Made by a program: the position numbers and the translations under genes
DNA from: NORP294 sp047627915
GTDB taxonomy: Bacteria; Bacteroidota; Bacteroidia; Flavobacteriales_E; Vicingaceae
DNA length: 64,000 nucleotides
Direction: 5' to 3'
NCBI GenBank assembly: GCA_047627915.1
Contig: JBLHTZ010000009.1
Location: forward strand, 1-64,000
Part shown: positions 35,296-44,187 of the stretch, in pieces
How positions within the stretch are numbered: position 1 is the stretch's first letter
How the letters are laid out: every line of letters begins with the position of its first letter
The notes under the pieces: model-generated
Told to the model about the DNA's origin: nothing
The model's database searches: none
The model's input: only the letters and a program-made list of their open reading frames with translations

Positions 35296-37266
35296 TTGGA
35301 GAAGAAAGCATTTAAAGTAGAAGATAAACTTCGATTAGTCCTAGTTGGAAATCCAAATTCAGGGAAGTCCACACTTTTTAATTCCCTAACAGGTTTAAAC
35401 CAACGAATAGGAAATTTTCCAGGCGTTACAGTAGAAAAAAAAATAGGTTCTGTTCGAATTAATGATAAGGTAGTTGCTGAGGTAATTGACCTTCCCGGGA
35501 CCTATAGTCTAAGTCCTCGTTCAGAGGATGAAAGAGTTACGTTTGACTACCTGAACGACAGTAAGAGAACTGATTTACCAGAATTAATAGTAGTGGTGGC
35601 TGACGCTTCCAATTTAAAACGAAACTTGCTGCTTGCAACACAGTTAATTGATTCGGAACAACCAACTATTTTAGTTTTAAATATGATGGATGTTGTAGAA
35701 CGCAACAAACAAAGTATTGACATTGATACGCTGCAAAAGCGGTTGGGAATACCAGTGGTTCCGATGAATGCCCGTTTGGGTAAGGGGACGAAAGAGCTAA
35801 AATCGGTAATAGGAAACTATCAATATAAAAAGGCAAATAAATTCATTGAAGATCATGAGTCGAAAGATGCTTTAGAAAACACCATTAGTCGGTTTGAAAA
35901 GATAAAGGGCATTATTGCTGAGACCTTGACGAAGAGTGGAGAGTCCAGAACAGCCACAATTACCCGAAAGATTGATAGTGTATTCACTCACCCAATATGG
36001 GGTTTTTCAATTTTCTTATTTATTTTATTCCTCATTTTTCAGGCCATCTTCTCTTGGTCTTCATATCCAATGGAATGGATTGAAGGAGGGTTCTTAGTGT
36101 TCGGAAATTGGCTATCTGAAACCTTGCCGCAAGGAGTATTAAACGACTTATTGGTTGATGGAGTATTGGCTGGGTTGGGTGGAATAATCATTTTCATTCC
36201 GCAAATTGCTATGTTGTTTATGTTCATAGCAATTTTGGAAGATACGGGCTACTTGTCTCGCGTCAGCTTCTTAACAGATGCTTTGCTGAAACGATTTGGA
36301 TTAAATGGCAGGTCTATCATTCCTTTGTTAGGAGGTGCTGCATGTGCTGTGCCTGCAATAATGAGTGCCCGAACTATTGCGAATAAAAAAGAAAGGTTAA
36401 TAACCATCTTTGTTACTCCCCTAATAAGTTGTTCCGCCAGAATACCGGTTTATACGTTATTGATTGCTTTGGTTATACCAGCAGACAAACAATTTCTAAG
36501 CTTTAATTTACAAGGAATTGTGATGATGGGTTTGTACTTATTAGGATTCGCGGCCGCCATGGCTACTGCGTTTATAATGAAATATGTTGTAAAAACTGAA
36601 GAGAGAAGCCATTTTGTAATGGAATTGCCAATTTATCGAACTCCACGTTGGACTAATATTGGAATGACAATTTTGAATAAAACAAAGTTGTTTTTGTTTG
36701 AAGCAGGAAAAATTATCATTGCCGTATCCATTGTACTTTGGGTGCTTTCTTCTTATGGACCTGGTGATAAAATGGCAACTGTTGACGTAAAATATAAAAC
36801 TGAACTGGCTGATTCAAATGCTGACTTAACTGCTGTTAATGAGAAGATAGCTACGGATAAATTAGAAGTTTCTTACGCAGGTCATATTGGGAAATTTATC
36901 GAGCCTGCCATCCGACCACTAGGTTTTGATTGGAAAATAGGAATAGCAATTATCACTTCATTCGCTGCTCGTGAAGTTTTTGTTGGAACTATGGCTACCT
37001 TATATACTGTAGGAGATGAAGAAAATACGGAAGGAATAAAAGCAAAAATGCAACGTGCTACTTTTTCAAACACAGGAGAGAAGGTCTATACTAGAGCAAC
37101 CGGATATTCATTATTGATTTTTTATGCGTTTGCCTTGCAGTGCATGGCCACAGTTGCTATCGTTGTAAAAGAAACTGGAGGGTGGAAATGGCCCATTATT
37201 CAGTTGGTTTATATGGGCGCATTGGCGTACTTCTCAAGTTTGTTGATTTATCAAATTTTCTCTTAA
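35296..37266 (+). CDS. feoB: Ferrous iron transport protein B
   Basis: FeoB is the inner-membrane ferrous iron transporter with a cytoplasmic GTPase domain. In the 656-residue protein the G motifs are clear: GNPNSGKST (G1, about residue 17), FPGVTVEKK (G2), DLPGTYSL (G3) and NMMD (G4). Two gate regions of membrane helices follow, including LLGGAACAVPAIMSARTI with the conserved cysteine. The start is read as TTG at 35296, two bases after feoA; the first ATG lies well inside the GTPase domain. There is no FeoC. The next gene starts three bases after its stop. Confidence 0.95.
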   Translation: MEKKAFKVEDKLRLVLVGNPNSGKSTLFNSLTGLNQRIGNFPGVTVEKKIGSVRINDKVVAEVIDLPGTYSLSPRSEDERVTFDYLNDSKRTDLPELIVVVADASNLKRNLLLATQLIDSEQPTILVLNMMDVVERNKQSIDIDTLQKRLGIPVVPMNARLGKGTKELKSVIGNYQYKKANKFIEDHESKDALENTISRFEKIKGIIAETLTKSGESRTATITRKIDSVFTHPIWGFSIFLFILFLIFQAIFSWSSYPMEWIEGGFLVFGNWLSETLPQGVLNDLLVDGVLAGLGGIIIFIPQIAMLFMFIAILEDTGYLSRVSFLTDALLKRFGLNGRSIIPLLGGAACAVPAIMSARTIANKKERLITIFVTPLISCSARIPVYTLLIALVIPADKQFLSFNLQGIVMMGLYLLGFAAAMATAFIMKYVVKTEERSHFVMELPIYRTPRWTNIGMTILNKTKLFLFEAGKIIIAVSIVLWVLSSYGPGDKMATVDVKYKTELADSNADLTAVNEKIATDKLEVSYAGHIGKFIEPAIRPLGFDWKIGIAIITSFAAREVFVGTMATLYTVGDEENTEGIKAKMQRATFSNTGEKVYTRATGYSLLIFYAFALQCMATVAIVVKETGGWKWPIIQLVYMGALAYFSSLLIYQIFS

Positions 37267-37269
37267 ACC

Positions 37270-37878
37270 TTGTCGAAGGTACTTTTAAAATACATTCCAC
37301 AGGAAGCAATGCCATTGATTCAGCAGTGGTATGGCCAACTTCCTTTTCATTTAAGAATAACCAAAGCTAGAAAGACAAAATTTGGTGATTTTCGCCCTGC
37401 TTTTCAAGGAAGGCCAAATCGAGTTTCGGTAAATGGAAACTTAAATCAATATCATTTTCTGATTACGTTAACGCATGAAATTGCTCATGTGGCATGTTGG
37501 GAGGAATTTAAAGGAAGAGTAAATCCGCATGGCGCAGAATGGAAGACGATTTATTCTGACATGCTAAAACAACTAATGGCGAAAGCGGACTTTCCTAATG
37601 ATATTGAAATAGCACTAAGGAAACATTTGAAACGACCAAAAGCATCTAGCTGTTCAGATCCCGAACTTTTCAAAATATTGAAACGATACGACCCTCATTC
37701 GCCGACGGTTTTTTTAGATTCATTAGCCGAAGGAGATGAATTCATATTTCAAGAACGGGTTTTTAAAAGAGGAAGTAAACGAAGAACAAGGATAGAATGC
37801 ACGGAATTAAAAAGTGGTAGAATCTATTTAATAAGTGGACATGCTGAAGTAGAAAAATTTGTGATTTCTAAGGATTAA
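37270..37878 (+). CDS. SprT-like zinc metalloprotease domain protein
   Basis: The 202-residue protein has the zinc motif HEIAH (H69, E70, H73) in an SprT-like domain (LITLTHEIAHVACWEEFKGRVNPHGAEWK). Proteins of this family include the DNA-protein crosslink protease Spartan and bacterial SprT, but a bacterial substrate is not established. The C-terminal part has few cysteines, so a full zinc ribbon is not evident. The start is read as TTG 37270, three bases after feoB, suggesting transcription with feoAB and so perhaps under iron control. Confidence 0.82.
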   Translation: MSKVLLKYIPQEAMPLIQQWYGQLPFHLRITKARKTKFGDFRPAFQGRPNRVSVNGNLNQYHFLITLTHEIAHVACWEEFKGRVNPHGAEWKTIYSDMLKQLMAKADFPNDIEIALRKHLKRPKASSCSDPELFKILKRYDPHSPTVFLDSLAEGDEFIFQERVFKRGSKRRTRIECTELKSGRIYLISGHAEVEKFVISKD

Positions 37879-37917
37879 TTCAGCTGCAGAGCGGAAAAGC
37901 AGAGTCCTTGAATTAAG

Positions 37918-37925
37918 TACATTTG
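37918..37925 (+). promoter_or_regulatory. -7 promoter box TACATTTG upstream of the GDP-mannose pyrophosphorylase gene
   Basis: Exact TAnnTTTG, 19 bases before the ATG at 37945. An out-of-frame ATG at 37929 opens a 10-codon mini-frame that overlaps the gene start. Confidence 0.4.
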
Positions 37926-37944
37926 TAAATGAAGAAGAAAATAG

Positions 37945-39024
37945 ATGAAAAAAGAAAATAACTATTGCGTAATCATGGCAGGAGGTATCGGGAGCCGATT
38001 TTGGCCTATGAGTAGAACTGTCTTTCCAAAGCAATTCATAGACATATTAGGAACAGGACAAACCTTGATTCAACAAACATTTGATAGGTTATTAAAGTTG
38101 GCACCAAAAGAGAACATTTTCATCGTTACGAACGATTTGTACAAAGACTTAGTGCTAGAGCAATTGGATGTTACAGAAGAACAAGTTTTGTGCGAGCCTA
38201 GCAGGAGAAATACTGCACCTTGTATTGCTTATGCAAATTATAAGATTGGTACTAAGAATCCAAACGCTAATATTATTGTAGCGCCTGCAGATCATTTGAT
38301 TTTGAAAGAAGATAAGTTTGTGGAAGTAATGACTACTGCATTAAATTACACAGCAGCGAACAATGCTTTAGTTACTTTGGGAATTAAACCCAGTAGACCT
38401 GATACTGGTTATGGTTACATTCAATTTGATGACAGTGGAGACTCGGAATTGAAAAAAGTTAAAACGTTTACAGAAAAACCGGATTTAATATTGGCAAAAC
38501 AGTTTTTAGATAGTGGTGACTTTAGTTGGAATTCCGGAATGTTTATTTGGAGTTTATCTTCTATAAATGAATCTTTTGAAAAGTTATTGCCAGAAATGGA
38601 TGCTCTTTTTAAAGAGCAAAAGGACGCTTTCGGAACAGATCAAGAGGCCCAGGCTATTGATTCCATTTATTCTGAATGTAAAAGTGTTAGTATCGATTAT
38701 GGCATTATGGAAAAAGCAAAGAATGTATTTGTTTTATCCGCCGATATAGGTTGGTCTGATTTAGGAACTTGGGGATCAATTTATACTCATTTGGACCACG
38801 ATGAAAATCACAATGCGATAGTGGGCAAGAATGTAATGTTGTACGATTCTGAGGATTGTATTGTTAGCGTTCCTAAAAACAAATTAGTGGTGTTGCAAGG
38901 TTTGAAAGACTATATTGTTGTTGAGTCGAATGATACATTACTAGTTTGTAAGAAAGAAGATGAGCAGAAAATCAAACAGTTTGTAACAGATATTAAAATC
39001 GAGAAAGGCGACAAGTTCGTTTAG
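37945..39024 (+). CDS. manC: Mannose-1-phosphate guanylyltransferase
   Basis: The enzyme makes GDP-mannose from mannose 1-phosphate and GTP, for polysaccharide and glycoprotein glycans. The 359-residue protein has the nucleotidyltransferase motif AGGIGSRFWPMSRTVFPKQF, then PADHLI, FTEKPD and the sugar-binding EKAKNVFVLSADIGWSDLGTW. It is the single-domain form, without the C-terminal phosphomannose isomerase domain of bifunctional AlgA/ManC. No glycan cluster surrounds it. The symbol is given by family only. Confidence 0.93.
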   Translation: MKKENNYCVIMAGGIGSRFWPMSRTVFPKQFIDILGTGQTLIQQTFDRLLKLAPKENIFIVTNDLYKDLVLEQLDVTEEQVLCEPSRRNTAPCIAYANYKIGTKNPNANIIVAPADHLILKEDKFVEVMTTALNYTAANNALVTLGIKPSRPDTGYGYIQFDDSGDSELKKVKTFTEKPDLILAKQFLDSGDFSWNSGMFIWSLSSINESFEKLLPEMDALFKEQKDAFGTDQEAQAIDSIYSECKSVSIDYGIMEKAKNVFVLSADIGWSDLGTWGSIYTHLDHDENHNAIVGKNVMLYDSEDCIVSVPKNKLVVLQGLKDYIVVESNDTLLVCKKEDEQKIKQFVTDIKIEKGDKFV

Positions 39025-39055
39025 AGTGCTACTCACAAGAAGTAAATTAATTTAA

Positions 39056-39092
39056 GAAGATGGTTTTCGATAGATCGAAAGTCACCTTCTTT
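39056..39092. terminator. Hairpin between convergent manC and the SulP gene
   Basis: GAAGATGGTTTTCGAT pairs with ATCGAAAGTCACCTTC with one mismatch and two wobble pairs in plus-strand RNA, loop AG, then TTT. It may end both converging transcripts. Confidence 0.5.
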
Positions 39093-39094
39093 CG

Positions 39095-40648
39095 TTAATA
39101 ATCAGCAGTGTCATAATTCGTATCACTTCTTATGATCACCTTAATGTCTCGGTCAATTGCAGAGTTTTTTCTAAAATTATCAATGATTTCATACACGTCA
39201 TAGTCAACTCGCACTGATTTGCGAATATCAATTGTTACCTCTGTGCCGTTGGGTAAGTTGTTTAACTCTTGTAGAATGGCGCCCTTATTCAAGAAGGTAA
39301 CTTCTTCTGAAAGTGTCATTTCTACTTTATGGCACTCTTCATCGGTTTCTTTAATGTGCATAAAGTGTGAGTTGCTGTAATTGTTTTTTACAATAAAGAA
39401 AATAGCCACACCAACTCCCAAGGCTATACCGGTCAATAGATCGGTAAAAACAATTCCAACCAACGTTATAACAAACGGTAAAAACTGTTTTGGACCAAGT
39501 TTATACATTGCCTTAAAAAGGCTAGGTTTTGCCAATTTATAACCGACCACGAGCAATATACTAGCGAGCACGGCTAAAGGAATTTGATTTAATATTTTGG
39601 GAACTACAATTACACTGACGAGTAATAGTATTCCGTGTAAAATTCCAGAAAGTTTGGTCTTTCCTCCGGATTGAATATTCGCAGAACTACGCACAATCAC
39701 TTGGGTAATTGGAAGACCGCCAATCATACCTGAAATAACGTTTCCAGTTCCTTGGGCAATTAGTTCACGATTGGTCGGAGTAACTCTCTTTTTAGGGTCT
39801 AATTTGTCAGTCGCTTCAACGCTTAACAATGTTTCTAAACTTGCCACAACTGCCATGGTTAATGCAATAACATAAAGATTGTAGTTTCCGATTTGAGAAA
39901 AGTCTGGGGTGCTAAATTGACCTATAAAACTCGAAAAATTATCTGCTACAGGCACACTTACAAGGTGCTCGCTCGAAATACTCCAGTTGGGTAAAAAGGC
40001 ATTGGTGAGTAGTTCGAAAGAGATTCCAAAGGCAACGGCTACTAAGGGACCCGGAATGAGTGAAAACATTTTCGATTTTTTAGAAAGCACCTTATCCCAA
40101 AGCAATAATATGACCAATGAAACAATGGCAACCGTCAAAGCTGGAGTAGAAATGTTATCGAATATATTCAGTAGTTCAGAAAACGTATTTTCTCCATCAG
40201 CCTGAATAAAGTCCATATCTCCTTCATAGTCGGCATCGTAACCAAAGGCGTGGGGGATTTGTTTCAGGATAATGATGATACCAATTCCTGATAGCATTCC
40301 TTTAATAACGGAGGATGGAAAGTAATACCCGATGAAACCTGCTTTTAATAGACCTAGAATTAGTTGGAAAACACCAGTAAAAACGACAGCTAGTAAGAAT
40401 GATTCATAGGAACCTAACTCTTGTATGGAAGTTAATACAATAACAGCTAGTCCGGCTGCAGGTCCGCTAACGCCAAGCGATGAACCACTTAAAGAGCCTA
40501 CGATGATTCCGCCTACAATTCCTGCAATAACGCCTGAAAATAGAGGAGCCCCAGATGCTAATGCAATTCCTAGGCATAAAGGAAGGGCAACAAAGAATAC
40601 GATTACACTTGCGGGTAAATCGCTTTTCAGTTCTTTGAAAAGGCTCAT
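39095..40648 (-). CDS. SulP family anion transporter with STAS domain
   Basis: The 517-residue protein has the SulP membrane core (about residues 1-420), recognised by the N-terminal DLPASVIVFFVALPLCLGIALASGAP and the GMIGGLPITQVIVRSSANIQSGGKTKLSGI segment. A cytoplasmic STAS domain follows (about 440-517; GTEVTIDIRKSVRVDYDVYEII). Members carry sulfate, bicarbonate or other anions with sodium or protons. There is no carbonic anhydrase next to it, though a gamma-type one lies 3.5 kb away; sulfate uptake for the cysCDN genes is another possibility. The substrate cannot be decided. Confidence 0.92.
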   Translation of the reverse strand: MSLFKELKSDLPASVIVFFVALPLCLGIALASGAPLFSGVIAGIVGGIIVGSLSGSSLGVSGPAAGLAVIVLTSIQELGSYESFLLAVVFTGVFQLILGLLKAGFIGYYFPSSVIKGMLSGIGIIIILKQIPHAFGYDADYEGDMDFIQADGENTFSELLNIFDNISTPALTVAIVSLVILLLWDKVLSKKSKMFSLIPGPLVAVAFGISFELLTNAFLPNWSISSEHLVSVPVADNFSSFIGQFSTPDFSQIGNYNLYVIALTMAVVASLETLLSVEATDKLDPKKRVTPTNRELIAQGTGNVISGMIGGLPITQVIVRSSANIQSGGKTKLSGILHGILLLVSVIVVPKILNQIPLAVLASILLVVGYKLAKPSLFKAMYKLGPKQFLPFVITLVGIVFTDLLTGIALGVGVAIFFIVKNNYSNSHFMHIKETDEECHKVEMTLSEEVTFLNKGAILQELNNLPNGTEVTIDIRKSVRVDYDVYEIIDNFRKNSAIDRDIKVIIRSDTNYDTADY

Positions 40649-40700
40649 TAGGTTTGGGTTTAGTGGCTTTTATCTACTCTATGAAAGTACTTAAATTCAA

Positions 40701-41765
40701 TCAATCTTCTAACTGAAAATCGAACAAAAAGATTTCTCCTTTGCCATTTGCTCCAATAGCTTTAGTTGTTTGTGGTAGAAACCGTAAGGTGTTAATGTCT
40801 TGGCACGAAAACTTAGTCCAATTAACGCCGTCATCGGTGCTCATTTCTAAGCCATTTGTGCCACCGGTAACCCAAAAATTCCCTTGTTTAGAATAATTAA
40901 TAATCGAACGGTATCCATCCACTTTCCCTTTCGCTTTTATCCAGCTCTTTCCATCATTCATGGAAATGATGGGAAAGTGACTAGAATCAATTTCTGTATA
41001 ATCACCACCTACAGCCATAATTTTTCCAGTACCGCATGCGTGTATGGAATAAATCCCAGAAGAAGGCTCTCCATGAACTAGAGGAGTTGTCTTCGCTTTC
41101 CACTTATACCCATTAATTGAACTAAATATTCTTGCTTGTTCACCACCCAAACCAATAAAAAATCTACCAGATTTGCTCACAGTGATGCAAGTTCCGCTAG
41201 CGGCAAAGCCATTTTCAACAGCTAATGGTTTTGGAACATCAGCAGAATCTATTCGTTGCCAAGTAACGCCTCCGTTGCCGGTTCTTAATAGTAAGTGTCT
41301 TCCATTAATCTGATCGCCGATAATAATCCCTTCACGCTCATTTTTAAAGACAATTGAATTCATAAAGGCTAAAGAATCTTTGTTTTCATAAACCAGGCTC
41401 CAGCTAGTTCCTGCGTCGTTTGTTTTGTACGCCCTTGCTGGAAAACCTGCGCTTACCACAATTGCCGAGCTCTTTGAAAAAGCATGTACAGAGCGAAAGT
41501 CAAGAGAGTCTGCGTCTGGGGTAGTTATTGTTTCCCAACTCTCTCCTTGGTCAACACTTCGAAGAATGGTTTCATTTGCCCCGCTTAGCCAAACCGTATT
41601 GGAGTCTACTACAGACATTCCTCTAATGCTGTTGAACCCAGGGTTAGTTAATTTACGTATTGTGATTTTAATTTTATCGAATGAAGATTCTGTTTGTGGT
41701 GCACCGCCACAACTAGACAAAAAAATAGAAATGCTCAGAATTATTGAAAGTTTACGAAGTCTCAT
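40701..41765 (-). CDS. Lipoprotein with BNR/Ycf48-like propeller repeats
   Basis: The best start is the ATG at 41765, giving MRLRKLSIILSISIFLSSC with the lipidated cysteine at residue 19; upstream ATGs at 41771 and 41798 only add residues before the signal. The 354-residue protein has repeated SxDxGxxW motifs (RSVDQGESWETI, TNDAGTSWSLV, RTGNGGVTWQRI, MNDGKSWIKA, STDDGVNWTKF) typical of BNR or Ycf48-type seven-bladed propellers. A binding or assembly role in the envelope is likely; function unknown. It overlaps the upstream membrane protein gene by 14 bases. Confidence 0.82.
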   Translation of the reverse strand: MRLRKLSIILSISIFLSSCGGAPQTESSFDKIKITIRKLTNPGFNSIRGMSVVDSNTVWLSGANETILRSVDQGESWETITTPDADSLDFRSVHAFSKSSAIVVSAGFPARAYKTNDAGTSWSLVYENKDSLAFMNSIVFKNEREGIIIGDQINGRHLLLRTGNGGVTWQRIDSADVPKPLAVENGFAASGTCITVSKSGRFFIGLGGEQARIFSSINGYKWKAKTTPLVHGEPSSGIYSIHACGTGKIMAVGGDYTEIDSSHFPIISMNDGKSWIKAKGKVDGYRSIINYSKQGNFWVTGGTNGLEMSTDDGVNWTKFSCQDINTLRFLPQTTKAIGANGKGEIFLFDFQLED

Positions 41766-42150
41766 AGCCATTTTCTTGTAGAGCTTGTAATTGCTCATTT
41801 AGGTTAGGTTTGTCTGTAAAGCTAACCACTCTTACCTTACCATTAGTTAACTTAAAGCTTATACTTTTGGCTATAGAGTTCCATTTCCATGAAATGGACT
41901 TTAAAAGTGAACGGTTAATTTTGGATTGATAAGTACGTTTAAAAAGGAAGTAAAATAAGGCAAGAATTGAAAAAATGCCGATAACTAACCACAAAATGTT
42001 GAGCCAAGAGGTTAGTGGGTGATCTGAACCAGCTAGGAATATAATCGGATTGAAAATATTGATGCAAAGTAAGAAGGTGATTAAAAAGCGCTGTTGTTTA
42101 GCGGAATCCTTAATTACAATAGAATTATTTCCAAAAATAAGCTCAACCAT
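41752..42150 (-). CDS. Small membrane protein of unknown function
   Basis: A 132-residue protein with two membrane helices (about 22-41 and 48-69) and a basic cytoplasmic C-terminal half. The last 35 residues look like a short beta-rich domain (ISFKLTNGKVRVVSFTDKPNLNEQLQALQENGYETS). No family is recognised. It lies upstream of and overlaps the BNR-repeat lipoprotein gene, and begins after the fumC terminator. Confidence 0.7.
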   Translation of the reverse strand: MVELIFGNNSIVIKDSAKQQRFLITFLLCINIFNPIIFLAGSDHPLTSWLNILWLVIGIFSILALFYFLFKRTYQSKINRSLLKSISWKWNSIAKSISFKLTNGKVRVVSFTDKPNLNEQLQALQENGYETS

Positions 42151-42161
42151 AAAATAAAAAT

Positions 42162-42196
42162 AAAAAAAAGCCGATTAACAATTTGCTAATCGGCTT
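42162..42196 (-). terminator. Rho-independent terminator of fumC
   Basis: On the minus strand AAGCCGATTA and TAATCGGCTT form a 10-bp stem with a 9-base loop, followed by eight T. It starts 23 bases beyond the fumC stop. Confidence 0.9.
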
Positions 42197-42219
42197 TAAC
42201 TGTGTTGTTGTGTTTGTCT

Positions 42220-43617
42220 TTACAAACTTCCTATCATCTTACTCGGGTCAACCCACGCATCAAACTCTTCAGCAGTTAAATAACCTAAGTTAATAGACTC
42301 TTCTTTCAGCGTAGTACCATTTTCATGAGCGGTCTTTGCAATTTTAGAAGCTTTGTCGTAACCAATGTGAGTATTTAAAGCCGTTACCAACATTAAGGAA
42401 TTGTTCAAGTTTTGCTTAATATTCGATTCATTCGGTTCAATTCCAACAGCGCAATTGTCGTTGAAAGAAACGCAAGCATCGCCAATTAAACGAGCAGACT
42501 CTAATAAGTTTTGCGCCATCATTGGTTTAAAAACATTTAATTCAAAATGCCCGCTCATTCCGCCAGCAGTAACCGCCATGTCGTTTCCAACTACTTGAGC
42601 GCAAACCATGGTTAAAGCTTCAGCTTGTGTCGGGTTTACTTTACCCGGCATAATGGAAGACCCTGGTTCGTTTGCCGGAATGTTCAATTCTCCAATTCCA
42701 CATCGTGGTCCAGAAGCTAACAAACGAATGTCATTTCCTATCTTCATTAGACTTACTGCCAACTGCTTCAATGCTCCATGTGTTTCAACAATGGCATCAT
42801 GCGCTGCTAATGCTTCGAATTTATTCTCAGCAGTAATAAATGGCAATTTGGTAAATTCAGCAATTTTCTTCGCTACCAATTCAGAATATCCTTTTGGAGT
42901 ATTAATTCCTGTTCCAACTGCAGTTCCGCCTAAAGCTAACTCAGAAAGATGATCTAGTGTATTTCTGAGTGCTTTTAAACCATGATCTAATTGAGAGATA
43001 TAACCTGAAAATTCTTGTCCAACGGTAAGTGGAGTAGCATCCATTAAGTGCGTTCTCCCAATTTTTACAACACCCATATACTTTTCAGCTTTCGCTTTCA
43101 AAGTATCTCTTAATTTTTCAACTCCTGGAATGGTTGTTTCAACCACCATTTTATAGCAAGCAATGTGCATTCCTGTTGGGAATGTATCGTTAGAAGACTG
43201 CGACTTGTTTACATCATCGTTCGGGTGAATTGCCGTTTTGCCTTCTCCTAAAATGTTGCCTGTAAGCACATGGGCCCTATTGGCAATAACTTCATTGGTG
43301 TTCATGTTACTTTGGGTTCCTGATCCTGTTTGCCAAATCACTAATGGAAATTGATCGTCCAACTTCCCTTCTAAAATTTCATCACAAACGGCAGAAATAG
43401 CATCTCTTTTTTCAGTTGCTAAAACACCCAATTCACAGTTAGTGTGCGCTGCTGCTTTTTTCAAATAAGCAAAGCCATATATTATCTCAAGGGGCATTTG
43501 TTGTTTGCTTCCACCAATTTTAAAATTGTTTCTAGAGCGCTCAGTTTGTGCTCCCCAATACTTGTCAGCAGGAACTTTAACATCGCCCATGGTATCCTTC
43601 TCAATTCTATATTCCAT
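42220..43617 (-). CDS. fumC: Fumarate hydratase class II
   Basis: FumC interconverts fumarate and malate in the citric acid cycle without an iron-sulfur cluster. The 465-residue protein has the superfamily signature GSSIMPGKVNP near residue 317, the HPNDDVNKSQSSND active-site segment and GRTHLMDATPLTVGQ. Length and ends are normal. It is a single-gene unit with its own terminator and is divergent from a 52-residue membrane protein gene. Confidence 0.97.
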   Translation of the reverse strand: MEYRIEKDTMGDVKVPADKYWGAQTERSRNNFKIGGSKQQMPLEIIYGFAYLKKAAAHTNCELGVLATEKRDAISAVCDEILEGKLDDQFPLVIWQTGSGTQSNMNTNEVIANRAHVLTGNILGEGKTAIHPNDDVNKSQSSNDTFPTGMHIACYKMVVETTIPGVEKLRDTLKAKAEKYMGVVKIGRTHLMDATPLTVGQEFSGYISQLDHGLKALRNTLDHLSELALGGTAVGTGINTPKGYSELVAKKIAEFTKLPFITAENKFEALAAHDAIVETHGALKQLAVSLMKIGNDIRLLASGPRCGIGELNIPANEPGSSIMPGKVNPTQAEALTMVCAQVVGNDMAVTAGGMSGHFELNVFKPMMAQNLLESARLIGDACVSFNDNCAVGIEPNESNIKQNLNNSLMLVTALNTHIGYDKASKIAKTAHENGTTLKEESINLGYLTAEEFDAWVDPSKMIGSL

Positions 43618-43691
43618 GTTATTTTTGTTTTATAATTTTATCTAATCGGCTAAATTTTGCGTAAAATTGCAAAGAATTTTATTTAGAAACT

Positions 43692-43850
43692 ATGTATACA
43701 GCGGGTTTTTTATTGTTTATTGGTATTTTTTCTTTGGCGTTTTGGGTATTAATCTTTCTTTCTGCCTTCGCTTTACCTTACGCAATAACCATGTATGTCA
43801 TTGAAATGCTGAAAGGTAAAAAGGCAGATAAAGCAGCTGATTCAGAATAA
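43692..43850 (+). CDS. 52-residue single-pass or hairpin membrane protein
   Basis: The frame ATG 43692 to TAA 43848-43850 encodes MYTAGFLLFIGIFSLAFWV followed by a second hydrophobic stretch and a basic tail (MLKGKKADKAADSE). The first 38 residues are almost wholly hydrophobic. No family is recognised. It fills the gap between divergent fumC and convergent arsC and overlaps the arsC end by nine bases. Coding is supported only by composition and position. Confidence 0.5.
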   Translation: MYTAGFLLFIGIFSLAFWVLIFLSAFALPYAITMYVIEMLKGKKADKAADSE

Positions 43851-44186
43851 GTCTTTCACGTTTTCAGGTGGTCTTCCTAGAACTGCCTTATTTCCTCTTA
43901 CCACTATAGGCCTCTCAATTAACTTAGGATTTTCAAGCATTATTTGAATTAATTCCTCGTCTCCAAAACTCTTGCCTTTTATTATTTTTCTGTAGGCAGT
44001 TTCTCCCTTTCTTAAAATATCAGCAGGTTTTAAGTTCAACTTCATTAAAATGTCCAACAGTTCTTCTTTGGAAGGAACTTGATCTAAATATTTAATAATT
44101 TCCGGTTGAATTCCTGCTTCTTCAATTAATGCTAGCGTTTGTCTGCTTTTGGTGCAGCGTGGGTTGTGATATATTTTCATGTGCAT
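43842..44186 (-). CDS. arsC: ArsC family protein (arsenate reductase, glutaredoxin type)
   Basis: The 114-residue protein has a thioredoxin-like fold with the ArsC active site NPRCTKSRQ (C11) and the conserved C-terminal RPIVVRGNKAVLGRPPE containing the second arginine. Family members reduce arsenate with glutaredoxin and glutathione, but many stand-alone homologues have other or unknown roles, and no arsB, arsR or acr3 is nearby. The start may be ATG 44186 or ATG 44180; the former follows the preceding stop by one base (TAAAATG). It forms a pair with the gamma carbonic anhydrase gene. Confidence 0.88.
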   Translation of the reverse strand: MHMKIYHNPRCTKSRQTLALIEEAGIQPEIIKYLDQVPSKEELLDILMKLNLKPADILRKGETAYRKIIKGKSFGDEELIQIMLENPKLIERPIVVRGNKAVLGRPPENVKDLF

Positions 44187-44187
44187 T

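Noticed and set aside
37929..37961. Regulatory leader peptide before the GDP-mannose pyrophosphorylase gene
   Set aside because: The 10-codon frame is lysine-rich by virtue of an A-rich Shine-Dalgarno region and has no other support.
43842..44186. Arsenic resistance operon
   Set aside because: Only the ArsC-like protein is present; no arsR, arsB or acr3 gene is nearby.
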